Assembly (NCBI GenBank): GCA_035502855.1
Contig: DATJTX010000018.1
Coordinates: forward strand, 124,001-188,000
Reading direction: 5' to 3'
Length of the DNA: 64,000 nt
Source: Candidatus Baltobacteraceae bacterium
GTDB lineage: Bacteria > Vulcanimicrobiota > Vulcanimicrobiia > Vulcanimicrobiales > Vulcanimicrobiaceae
Below are positions 53,496-61,363 of this stretch, piece after piece (position 1 is the first letter of the stretch; each line of letters starts with the position of its first letter). The notes beneath the pieces were generated by a model, which was not told the DNA's origin, made no database searches, and worked only from the letters and a program-made list of their open reading frames with translations. Made by a program: the position numbers and the translations under genes.

Positions 53496-56276
53496 CTAGA
53501 GCGCGCGGACGACGGCGGCGCAGTCGGCGCAGATCGACGGATGTTCGGGATCGGTGCCGAGCTCGCGAAACTTCCAGCAGCGGCGGCATTTCTCGCCGTA
53601 GGCGGGATGGATCGTGAGACCGGTTTCCTCGCCGGGTGATTCACGCAGGTCCAATTGCGAGACGACCAACGCTTCGCGCAGGTTGTCTCCGAGCGCGCTC
53701 AGCTCGCCGAAGCGCGCGGCGGGGACCCGCAGCTCGACCCGCGCTTCGAAATCGCGGGGGCTCTCCGATGCAGCGACGCGGGCGCGCAGTTCGCGCAGCA
53801 TCTCCCACAGTTCCCGTTCGCGCGGCGGCGCGGTCGCCGGTGCGCCGAATGCCGAATCGAAGACGCTGCGTTCGTCGCCGCGCAGCCGCTCCGGGACCTC
53901 TTGCCAGGCTTCCTCGGCGGTGAACGAGAGAATCGGCGCAACCGCCGTCAGCAACCGTTTGAGCGCGTAGAGCAGCGCGGATTGCGCGCTGCGCCGGCGA
54001 CGGCTGTTCTCGCCCAGCGAGTAGAGCGGGTCTTTGAGGGCGTCGAAATAGAAACTCGACATCGCACTTTCGAACTCGACCACACGTAGATATGCGTCGT
54101 GGATGGCAAAGGTCTCGTAGAGCGCCTTTACCTCGGCGACGAAGGTGTCGGTGATCGCACAGGCCAGGCGATCGAGCGGTTCCATCTCCTCGCGCGCAAC
54201 GACGTCGTGGGCACCCAGATCGTCGAGGTTCGAGAGCATGAAGCGAATGCGGTTGCGGATGTTGCGATAGACTCGGCCGACCTGTTCGATCACGTTCGGA
54301 CCGAAGCGCACGTCGTCGACGAATTCCACCGACGCGGACCATAGACGCAGCACGTCGGCGCCCCAGCGGTTCATCGCCTCGACCGCGTCAAGGCCGGTGC
54401 CGCGCGACTTGGACATCGCCCGCCCCTGCTCGTCGTTGACCCAGCCATTCTTCACCACGCGTTTGTACGGTGCATCGCCTTTGATCGCGACGCCGGTCAG
54501 CAGCGAACTGCGGAACCAGCCGCGGAACTGATCGCCGCCTTCGAGATACATCTCACACGGCCAGGGGATATCATCGTGACCGAGCACCGCTAAATGCGTC
54601 ACGCCCGACTCAAACCAAATATCGACGATGTTCATCTCCTTCTCGAACGTGGTTCCGCGACAATTCGGGCAGTGAAACCCCGCCGGCAGATACATCTCGA
54701 CCGGATCGACCCACCACGAACCCGCGCCCGCTTCAGCGAAGCGTTTCGCCACGTTCCGTGCGACGTGCGGATCGAGCATCGATTCGCCGCATGCGGCGCA
54801 GAGCAGGGCCGGGATCGGGGTGCCCCAGATTCGCTGGCGCGAAAGGCACCATTCGGGATGCTTTTCGATCATCTGACGCTGACGCGCGCGGCCCCACTCG
54901 GGAACGTAATCGACACGATCGACCGCTTCGATTGCGCGCGCGCGCAGGCGATTCTGATCCATCGCGATGAACCACTGCGCGGTCGCTCGAAAGATGACCG
55001 GGTTGTGACAGCGCCAGCAGTGCGGATAGGAATGTTCGTACTCCTCCACGCGCCAGAGCGCGCCGCTCGCGCGCAGGTCTTCGACGATGACCTTGTTGGC
55101 CTTGAAGATGAACAGGCCCGCGTATGGACCAGCCTCTTGCGTGAAATGTCCCGACGCATCGACCGGGTTGAGGATCGGTAGATCGTACTTGACCCCGGTA
55201 TCGAAGTCGTCGGCACCGTGTCCGGGCGCCGTGTGCACCGCGCCCGTTCCGGTTTCGAGATCGACGTAATCGGCGAGCACGATGACCGAATCGCGATCCA
55301 TGAAGGGATGGCGCACGCGCAGATCGTCGAGACGATCGCCGGCGACGCTCGCGAGCAATTCCGCGCGCGCAAAGGCTTCCCCGAGCGCCTTCGGCGCAAG
55401 CGCGCTGGCGAGAATCAGCAGCTCGTCGTCGACGCGATAGAGTCCGTAGGTGGCGTCGGCCCGCAGCGCGATCGCGACGTTGGCCGGCAACGTCCACGGC
55501 GTGGTCGTCCAGATCAGGACCGACGTCCTTCGAGGCTCGCCTTCGGCGAGCACCTCAGGATGACGTGAAGCGGCAAACACCGACAGTATAGCCTCACGCT
55601 GTTCGTCGCCGGCCGAAAAGCGGACGTAGATCGAAGGCGAGATCTTCGGCTCATATTCGATTTCCGCCTCGGCCAGCGCCGTTTCGTCGTGAACGCACCA
55701 CAACGTCGAGCGCAACCCCTTGTAGAGCTGCTTGCGCTCGGCCAAGTCGGCGAGCGCGTTGACGATCGTCGCCTCGAACGACGGATCGATCGTCCGATAC
55801 GGCCGGTCGAAGTGACCGAAGACGCCCATCCGCTGACGCGCTTCACTTTGACGCCCAAGCCAAAAGAGCGCGCGCTCCTTGCAGCGTTCGCGCAGTTCGA
55901 GCGGGTCGATCGCGTGAAAGTCCTTGATGCCCAGGAATTTGAGCGTCTCGAGTTCGATCGGCAACCCGTGCATGTCCCAACCGGGAATGAAATCGGCCCA
56001 CTTCCCGTCGAGCAGCGCAATCTTCACGAACATGTCCTTGAGCACCATGTTCAGGAAGTGCCCCATGTGCAACTCGCCGTTGGCGTAAGGCGGACCGTCG
56101 TGGAGAATCCACGGCCCGTTCTTGCGATTGGCTTCGAGCCTGCGCTCGTAGACGCGTTGCGCATTCCACCACGCGAGCCGATCGGGTTCGCGTTTGGGTA
56201 GATCCGCTTTCATCGGGAAGGCGGTCTTGGGTAAACGTAAGGTATCGCGATAATCGCGTTCGACGGTCTCACTCAT
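53496..56276 (-). CDS. ileS: Isoleucyl-tRNA synthetase with in-frame repeat insertion
   Basis: Charges tRNA-Ile. ATG 56276 gives 926 residues; the longer open frame upstream is inside csaB. The HIGH motif is PPYANGELHMGHF, the signature LIWTTTPWTLPANVAIAL marks the editing domain, and the second signature is GRAMSKSRGTG instead of GRKMSKS. A zinc finger ends the protein (CRRCWKFRELG, CADCA). Just before LIWTTTPW there is a stretch RHPEVLAEGEPRRTS (about residues 238-251) that is coded exactly by a dispersed palindromic repeat (55525-55564). The csaB stop overlaps its start (ATGA). Confidence 0.95.
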   Translation of the reverse strand: MSETVERDYRDTLRLPKTAFPMKADLPKREPDRLAWWNAQRVYERRLEANRKNGPWILHDGPPYANGELHMGHFLNMVLKDMFVKIALLDGKWADFIPGWDMHGLPIELETLKFLGIKDFHAIDPLELRERCKERALFWLGRQSEARQRMGVFGHFDRPYRTIDPSFEATIVNALADLAERKQLYKGLRSTLWCVHDETALAEAEIEYEPKISPSIYVRFSAGDEQREAILSVFAASRHPEVLAEGEPRRTSVLIWTTTPWTLPANVAIALRADATYGLYRVDDELLILASALAPKALGEAFARAELLASVAGDRLDDLRVRHPFMDRDSVIVLADYVDLETGTGAVHTAPGHGADDFDTGVKYDLPILNPVDASGHFTQEAGPYAGLFIFKANKVIVEDLRASGALWRVEEYEHSYPHCWRCHNPVIFRATAQWFIAMDQNRLRARAIEAVDRVDYVPEWGRARQRQMIEKHPEWCLSRQRIWGTPIPALLCAACGESMLDPHVARNVAKRFAEAGAGSWWVDPVEMYLPAGFHCPNCRGTTFEKEMNIVDIWFESGVTHLAVLGHDDIPWPCEMYLEGGDQFRGWFRSSLLTGVAIKGDAPYKRVVKNGWVNDEQGRAMSKSRGTGLDAVEAMNRWGADVLRLWSASVEFVDDVRFGPNVIEQVGRVYRNIRNRIRFMLSNLDDLGAHDVVAREEMEPLDRLACAITDTFVAEVKALYETFAIHDAYLRVVEFESAMSSFYFDALKDPLYSLGENSRRRRSAQSALLYALKRLLTAVAPILSFTAEEAWQEVPERLRGDERSVFDSAFGAPATAPPRERELWEMLRELRARVAASESPRDFEARVELRVPAARFGELSALGDNLREALVVSQLDLRESPGEETGLTIHPAYGEKCRRCWKFRELGTDPEHPSICADCAAVVRAL
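55525..55564. repeat. Dispersed palindromic element, copy B, inside ileS
   Basis: The 40-bp palindrome starts gtccttcgaggctcgcc and ends cacctcaggatgac. Its arms are the reverse complement of copy A at 23380-23424. Here it lies within the coding sequence and is read in frame. The centre (ctcgccttcggcgag) is a near-perfect hairpin. Confidence 0.85.
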
Positions 56277-57355
56277 GGATCGCGCATCAATTCGCCGAGC
56301 ACGTCGAAATTTCGTGCCGCGGCGGCGGCAATCTCGGCAGCCTGCCGGCGAAGCGCGGACGCGAGCGCCTCCCGCTGCGACATCAGTCGGTCGACCAGCG
56401 CGTCGACCGCAAGATCGGCCGGCGCGGCTTTGCCCGGCGTCCAGAGCGGCTCCAGCGGATACGCGAGATCGTCGCAGAGCGCGGCGACCTTCGGATCGTA
56501 GGGGATGGCGAGAAACGGTACGCCGAAACGCGCCGCCAAGATCAGCGCGTGCAAGCGCATTGCGACGACCACGTGCGCTCCGCGCAGAATCGCCGCGGCG
56601 CGCGCGAGCGAACACTCCGGCAAAAGCATCGGCGCGCTCTTGCACAGACGAATGATCGAGGTCGAGATCTCGGCGTCGCCGGCGCCACCCATCGGCAGGA
56701 ACGCAACGCGAACGCCGTGCGTCTGCGCCAGACGATCGACCGCGCGAGCAATCGCGTACTGACCTTCCTTGAGGCTGGAAACCTTGCGCACGCTCACGAT
56801 CGCGTAGGGATCGGGTCCCAATCCCTCGCTACCAAGGTCGACCTCCTCGACCGGAAGTTCGTAGAGAAAGACCGGATCAGCCGTACGTTCCACCGGCGTT
56901 TGCGGCAAAAGCGATTGGAGCAGACGCTGCGAGCGCGCATCGCGCACCGTCGCACGGTTCACCCCGCGGCAAAAATTGCGCACGACGATGCGTCCCAAAA
57001 GGTCGAGCGGGCCAACCGATTGCGCGAAGATCATCGCCTTACGCCGTTGCCGAACGGCTTCGCGCAGAATACCTGTGTAGTAGACGACGCTGCGCACACT
57101 GGTTGCACTTTGCAGCAGTCCGCCGCCGCCCGAGAGGACGACGTCGGCACGGGCGATCGCATCGCGCACGAGGCGCATGTTCCAGCGCGGGGTCGCCTCG
57201 ACGCCGTAGGTGCGAGCGGTGAGACCGGGCGTTGCCGAAAGCACGTCGATCTGCATCGCCGGAAAGCGCTTTTGCAACTGCGTCACGATCACTTCCAGCA
57301 ACGCCTCGTCGCCGAGGTTACCGAACCCGTAATAGCCCGAAAGCAATACACGCAC
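56273..57355 (-). CDS. csaB: Polysaccharide pyruvyl transferase CsaB
   Basis: Adds pyruvate ketals to a cell-wall polysaccharide that holds S-layer-homology proteins. A 360-residue protein with SGYYGFGNLGDEALLEVIVT at the start, DVVLSGGGGLLQSATS, FAQSVGPLDLLGRIVVR and, in the end part, VVAMRLHALILAARFGVPF. The start lies 38 bp inside the DUF5693-type gene, and its stop overlaps the start of ileS. The CsaB/DUF5693 pair supports a pyruvylated wall polymer; no SLH-domain protein is seen in this window. Confidence 0.93.
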   Translation of the reverse strand: MRVLLSGYYGFGNLGDEALLEVIVTQLQKRFPAMQIDVLSATPGLTARTYGVEATPRWNMRLVRDAIARADVVLSGGGGLLQSATSVRSVVYYTGILREAVRQRRKAMIFAQSVGPLDLLGRIVVRNFCRGVNRATVRDARSQRLLQSLLPQTPVERTADPVFLYELPVEEVDLGSEGLGPDPYAIVSVRKVSSLKEGQYAIARAVDRLAQTHGVRVAFLPMGGAGDAEISTSIIRLCKSAPMLLPECSLARAAAILRGAHVVVAMRLHALILAARFGVPFLAIPYDPKVAALCDDLAYPLEPLWTPGKAAPADLAVDALVDRLMSQREALASALRRQAAEIAAAAARNFDVLGELMRDP

Positions 57356-59348
57356 GGCGATAGATCCAGATCGCGAGGGTTCCGATGATCGCTCCGACCA
57401 CGAGTCCGATGACCGTTCGCGTGAGCGAAATGGTTAGCGGCGTGTGCAGGTGCGAGAAGGTGTCGATCACGTCGCCGATGCCGACACCGATCCCGAGAGC
57501 CAGCAGCCAGCCTGCGATGCGCCGGTGCGCCGAGGTCAACGCCGGCATCAGCATCATGAACGGAAATCCAACCAGAAATTCCTTGAATCGCGGGCGTACG
57601 CTGAGCACGTCGGTCAAGTCGTGGCGCAGCAGCAGCTCGAAGTGCGAGGGCGCGATATCGCTGTCGTTGCCGCTGCGCATCAAGAGCAGGACGCCGGCGC
57701 CGACGATGACCAGCCCGATGAAGAGCTGGTAGACGCGAATCGGCGCGTCGAACACTTGCGAGGGCCGCTCGACCCCCGAGTTGAAACGCCGGTCGAACAA
57801 ATAGAGCACGAGCGCGATCAGCGGCGGAAGCGCCAGCACGAGACGGATCCCGCGGAACCGTTCGATCTCTTCCATGGCGAGCGGGGAGCTCATCACGCCG
57901 ACCACCACCAGAGCGCCGAGCAGGGTCACGCCGGTTACGAGCAGCGTCCAGCCGAGGCTGCGCACCAATTGATCGCTCAAACGAGGCGCCGGCTCTTCAG
58001 TGCAGGCCTTGGCGAACGTCAAGAACGCCGCGGTCGCAAAGAGCAGCGCGCCGGCCAGCGCGATCATCGAGCGAGCAAAGAGATCGTGATGCGCCACGAT
58101 ACCGGCGAGATACAGGAGGACCGTGAGCGCGTACGCGCTCACGGCAAGCCGGCGGCGGTACCAGCCGAAGGCGCCGAGCAGCAGCACGAACATCGAAGGC
58201 ACGGCCAGCGCCGCGACTCCGACTAGTACGCGGTTATCGCCGTGATACAGCGGAATCGGCGTGGCGCGCCCGAGTTTGAAACCGTGGGCTTTGAGTTGAT
58301 CGGCAATCTCCTTGACCATCTCGACGTTGGTCGCTTCGATCGTGAGGTTGCCGTCCTGATGCGGCCATGGACGCAAATAGACGACGCGGATGTTGCGCTC
58401 GCGAACGCCCAACACGTAGCGTCCGACAACGTCGTCGAGCGTGATCTTGTCGAGGTCGGTCTTGGCGATCGCCTGTACCCGGACCGTCTGTCCCTCGATC
58501 CCCTTGGCCAGCGTCTCGTTGCCCTTTTGGATTTGACTGTTGTCGTACGTTTCGATCGTGCCGAAGTTGAACGGATGCGCCGACTTCGGACCGTGCTCGC
58601 GAAACACGGCGATGGCGTCGTCGAGATGATCCGGAAACCCGAAGACCTGGTTGCGCAAGCCGAAGAACATCACCGTCGAGACATGCGGATCCGCAGCCAG
58701 AACATCGTCGACCGCCGTACTCATCTGCGTTTTGGTATAGCGTTCGTCGTTTTGGAAGCGCGGAACGACGAGCAGTCCCAAATGCTTGGCCAACGCAATC
58801 TGATCCGAAGGAATTCCGAGCGCGTTCGCGTTGAAATAGTCGATCTGGCTTCGCAGTTCGATGATCCAGGGTTTTGCGTCGCGTAGAACCCGAATGCTTT
58901 TTCGCTCGTAGTGCAGCGCGAGCTGCGCGCGAAAACGCGCATACGTCGAAGGATCGCTGATGATGAGATAGATGGCATTGCGCGCGATCCGGCGCGAGCG
59001 CACCAAGGATTCCAGGAGCGGGTCGGAGAGCGGCGAGAGTTCCGCTTGATTCATGAGTGCGGCGCCCGTCGTCGCGTACGCACGGCCGTCGGTGCCGACG
59101 TTCGAACCCAGCTCTTCGGTCAGTGCGAGCGAGGTGAGGCCCGCGCGCCGCAGCGCGATCAGGAAGCCCGCCGGATTGTAGTTGTAGGAGCGCGCGAGTT
59201 GGACAAAATCGGTATAATCCATCGCGAGCTCGACGCGTCGCGCCTTCGATTCGGCGGATAGGCGAAAAACCGCCACCGCCGCCGAAGCGATGAGCGCGAC
59301 AAGCAAGATCAACGCGGCATAGCGCGTCTTGGCATCGGGACGGATCAC
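57318..59348 (-). CDS. DUF5693-family polytopic membrane protein
   Basis: A 676-residue protein starting at GTG 59348. One N-terminal helix is followed by about 320 residues outside (MDYTDFVQLARSYNYNPAGF, LGLLVVPRFQNDERYTKTQM, RVVYLRPWPHQDGNLTIEAT) and then eight to ten helices. This matches DUF5693, a family often encoded next to CsaB in Firmicutes and other terrabacteria; the role is thought to be in wall-polymer/S-layer anchoring but is not defined. It overlaps csaB by 38 bp, so the two are likely translated together. Confidence 0.82.
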   Translation of the reverse strand: MIRPDAKTRYAALILLVALIASAAVAVFRLSAESKARRVELAMDYTDFVQLARSYNYNPAGFLIALRRAGLTSLALTEELGSNVGTDGRAYATTGAALMNQAELSPLSDPLLESLVRSRRIARNAIYLIISDPSTYARFRAQLALHYERKSIRVLRDAKPWIIELRSQIDYFNANALGIPSDQIALAKHLGLLVVPRFQNDERYTKTQMSTAVDDVLAADPHVSTVMFFGLRNQVFGFPDHLDDAIAVFREHGPKSAHPFNFGTIETYDNSQIQKGNETLAKGIEGQTVRVQAIAKTDLDKITLDDVVGRYVLGVRERNIRVVYLRPWPHQDGNLTIEATNVEMVKEIADQLKAHGFKLGRATPIPLYHGDNRVLVGVAALAVPSMFVLLLGAFGWYRRRLAVSAYALTVLLYLAGIVAHHDLFARSMIALAGALLFATAAFLTFAKACTEEPAPRLSDQLVRSLGWTLLVTGVTLLGALVVVGVMSSPLAMEEIERFRGIRLVLALPPLIALVLYLFDRRFNSGVERPSQVFDAPIRVYQLFIGLVIVGAGVLLLMRSGNDSDIAPSHFELLLRHDLTDVLSVRPRFKEFLVGFPFMMLMPALTSAHRRIAGWLLALGIGVGIGDVIDTFSHLHTPLTISLTRTVIGLVVGAIIGTLAIWIYRRACIAFGLLRVR

Positions 59349-59390
59349 GCGGGACGGGTGTTCGCGTTCGAGCTACGACGATCCCCACAT

Positions 59391-59423
59391 AAAAACATAA
59401 AGGCTCGCGTAGCGAGCCTTTAT
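59391..59423 (-). terminator. Intrinsic terminator
   Basis: A perfect 12-bp stem (ATAAAGGCTCGC / GCGAGCCTTTAT) with a 3-base loop is followed on the minus strand by TGTTTTTATG. It terminates the candidate RNA and the crotonase transcription unit before the DUF5693-type gene. Confidence 0.85.
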
Positions 59424-59578
59424 GCCGTCGCGTATGCGGTTGCCCGCATACCGGGTGTGGGCGACGTCTTTTTTACCAGCCTGTCCACAGCGAAGCGCCC
59501 ACGTCTCATAATGCTGCAGTGGCTATTGCTCTGGTACTTACCTTAGCAGGTCAAAGCCTTCCGTGAAAGAGGCGGTTC
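59391..59578 (-). ncRNA. Candidate structured RNA
   Basis: The 173-bp gene-free stretch between the crotonase gene and the terminator holds more structure than a spacer needs. On the minus strand: GTGGGCG (59496-59502) pairs with CGCCCAC (59457-59463) around about 32 bases; GTATGCGG pairs with CCGCATAC (59432-59451) around a GCAA tetraloop; and the terminator stem follows. A TAAAAT (59583-59588) could be a -10 element for a start near 59575, but the -35 region is poor. I could not match it to a known family by eye (not SRP, tmRNA or RNase P). Could also be the crotonase 3' UTR. Confidence 0.4.
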
Positions 59579-59596
59579 GAATATTTTACGTGCGGT

Positions 59597-60373
59597 CTAG
59601 CTTTGCCAGCGCGGCGACCGCTTGTGGATGAAAGCAGTAATACCCTCTTGAGCATCGTCCAGCTGGGCATTATCGACCATGACCTGCTTGGCAAACGCAT
59701 AGGCCTCGTTGACGTCGAGTTCGATCTGTCGGTAAAACGCTTCTTTACCTAGTCTGACAACAGTCCGGCTGGCAGCTGCAATTTTTGCTGCCAGCGCAAG
59801 CGTGGCCGCGCGCAAACCGTCCGCAGGAACAACCTCGTTGACAAGGCCCCAAGCCAGCGCGGTCGGCGCATCGATCGGCTCTCCGGTGAGCAGCATCTGC
59901 AGCGCGCGCTTTCTGCCGACGGCCCGGCTCAGGGCTACCATCGGGGTGCTGCAGAACAGCCCGATCCGTACGCCGGGGGTGGCGAAGCGGGCCGCCTCCG
60001 AGGCCACCGCCAGGTCGCAAGCCGCCACCAGTTGGCAGCCAGCCGCGGTCGCCATCGCCCCGACCTCGGCGATCACCGGTTGCGGGATGGCCGCGAGCGT
60101 CGCCATCAGCGCGATGCACTGGTCGAAGATTTCGACGTACGCCGCCCGGTCGCGGCCCTGGAGCTCGCGCAGGTCGTGCCCGGCGGAGAACGCCGGTCCT
60201 TCGCCGGCCAGAATCACGGCACGCACCTCGCGGTCCTGGCCGATCTCGTCCAACACGCGCTGCAGTTCACGCATCATGGCGAGCGAGAGCGCGTTGCGCC
60301 GTTCCGGACGGCGCATGGTGACGATCGCCGTCGCTCCCTCGCGCTCGAGGTTGACCTCGTTTAACTGAATCAT
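59597..60373 (-). CDS. Crotonase-family protein lacking hydratase glutamates (ECHDC3-like)
   Basis: A 258-residue enoyl-CoA hydratase/isomerase-fold protein: AFSAGHDLREL forms the first oxyanion half and GAMATAAGCQLVAACDLAVA the second. In hydratases the two catalytic glutamates stand in GGGCE and PEI/GTIPG; here they are AGCQ and PGVRIGLFCSTPMVALSR, so both appear lost. The GLFCSTP motif is that of the ECHDC3-like branch, of unclear chemistry. The gene stands alone, and a candidate RNA and terminator follow. Not part of a beta-oxidation operon. Confidence 0.88.
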   Translation of the reverse strand: MIQLNEVNLEREGATAIVTMRRPERRNALSLAMMRELQRVLDEIGQDREVRAVILAGEGPAFSAGHDLRELQGRDRAAYVEIFDQCIALMATLAAIPQPVIAEVGAMATAAGCQLVAACDLAVASEAARFATPGVRIGLFCSTPMVALSRAVGRKRALQMLLTGEPIDAPTALAWGLVNEVVPADGLRAATLALAAKIAAASRTVVRLGKEAFYRQIELDVNEAYAFAKQVMVDNAQLDDAQEGITAFIHKRSPRWQS

Positions 60374-60410
60374 GACAATCGCATTTCTCTAGCCATTGGG
60401 TCCACCACTT

Positions 60411-60654
60411 CGCTTTCCGCGAAGCGGCTTTAGGATTCGGGCGGCTTTCCGCGACGTAGCCGAGGAAGCGCGGTCCGCTTTCCGCGAAGCGGCTTTAGGA
60501 TTCGGGCGGCGCCGTGTTTTCACCAAGCGGCTTTAGGAGCCGCGGTCCGCTTTCCGCGAAGCGGCTTTAGGATTCGGGCGGCTTTCCGCGACGTAGCCGA
60601 GGAAGCGCGGTCCGCTTTCCGCGAAGCGGCTTTAGGATTCGGGCGGCGCCGTGT
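60411..60654. repeat. 137-bp tandem duplication with internal repeats
   Basis: Bases 60411-60517 are repeated at 60548-60654 with a period of 137 bp; 30 bp (60518-60547) separate them. Within each copy the word ccgcgaagcggctttaggat is itself present twice, so there are four copies, plus a degenerate fifth (accaagcggctttaggag). CCGCTT/AAGCGG form a hairpin in each. An inverted piece (aagccgcccgaa) follows at 60667. No gene is visible in 60374-60700. Confidence 0.9.
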
Positions 60655-60701
60655 GCGAAGGCACATAAGCCGCCCGAAGACGACAAGACGCGAAGCGGAA
60701 A

Positions 60702-60774
60702 TGGGCGATGCAGGGTTCGAACCTGCGACCTTTGCCTTGTAAGGGCACTGCTCTCCCAGCTGAGCTAATCGCCC
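60702..60774 (-). tRNA. tRNA-Val (anticodon UAC)
   Basis: The minus strand folds as a full cloverleaf of 73 nt: acceptor GGGCGAT/ATCGCCC, D-arm GCTC..GAGC, anticodon loop CTTACAA (TAC at 34-36), T-arm GCAGG-TTCGAAC-CCTGC and discriminator A. The outermost anticodon-stem pair is a G-A mismatch. CCA is not encoded. It lies directly beside the tandem repeat. Confidence 0.95.
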
Positions 60775-60878
60775 GCAACCACGGGCCCGCTTGCCGGGCC
60801 GGATGGCTCATCTTTCTACACGAAGGATCGTACTCGCCTCGTTTGCCGTTGGGGTGCAAGGGTAGATAGAGCGCAAGC

Positions 60879-61271
60879 ATGACACCCAATTTCCGGGCCG
60901 CGTTCAGTGGCGAACGCCGAAACGTACCGCTGGCCCGCAACGCCGTTGCCGGATTTGCCCGTCTTTGCGGATTTTCACTCGAAGAGGTTTCCGATATCCG
61001 TTTGGCCGCGGGCGAAGCGCTGAGCAACGCGGTCGAGCACGGTCACACGCATCGCTCGAGCGGCTTCTCCGTGCGATGCTCGTTCGAGGACGACCGCCTC
61101 ACGATCGAGATTCGGGATAACGGCGACGGCTTTTCGCCGCCGACGCTCCTTTCCGAAACCGGCGAACTCGACGGCGGCTTCGGGATTCTGCTCATGCGCC
61201 GCCTGATGGACCGCGTACAGTTCGAACGCAACGGCACGCTGGTCCGCCTCACCCGCAGCAAAGCCGTTTGA
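60879..61271 (+). CDS. RsbW/SpoIIAB-like anti-sigma factor kinase
   Basis: A 130-residue GHKL ATPase. N box: AAGEALSNAVEHGHTH; G1: EIRDNGDGFSPP; G2: DGGFGILLMRRLMDRVQF. These proteins bind a sigma factor or phosphorylate a STAS-domain partner. It could work with the PP2C-type phosphatase at 18.9 kb, although no anti-anti-sigma gene lies beside it. ATG 60879 is the first start after the tRNA. Confidence 0.87.
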   Translation: MTPNFRAAFSGERRNVPLARNAVAGFARLCGFSLEEVSDIRLAAGEALSNAVEHGHTHRSSGFSVRCSFEDDRLTIEIRDNGDGFSPPTLLSETGELDGGFGILLMRRLMDRVQFERNGTLVRLTRSKAV

Positions 61272-61363
61272 TTTCGTCCAGCTCTTCGTCGCCGAAAGCC
61301 TCATTTACTCATCCGTAAACTTCGGCTTCCGGCTCCTCGATCTGAACGAAATCAGTCCGGCTT

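Noticed and set aside
56277-56645. Longer N-terminus of ileS
   Set aside because: The extra 123 codons are inside csaB, which is clearly coding; family alignment starts at ATG 56276.
59391-59578. Cobalamin riboswitch, because of an AGCCACTG word
   Set aside because: The other conserved boxes are missing and the element lies downstream of a gene, in front of a terminator, not before a coding region.
60411-60654. CRISPR-like array of repeats
   Set aside because: The repeats are four unequally spaced copies inside a simple tandem duplication, spacers are identical between copies, and no cas gene is present.
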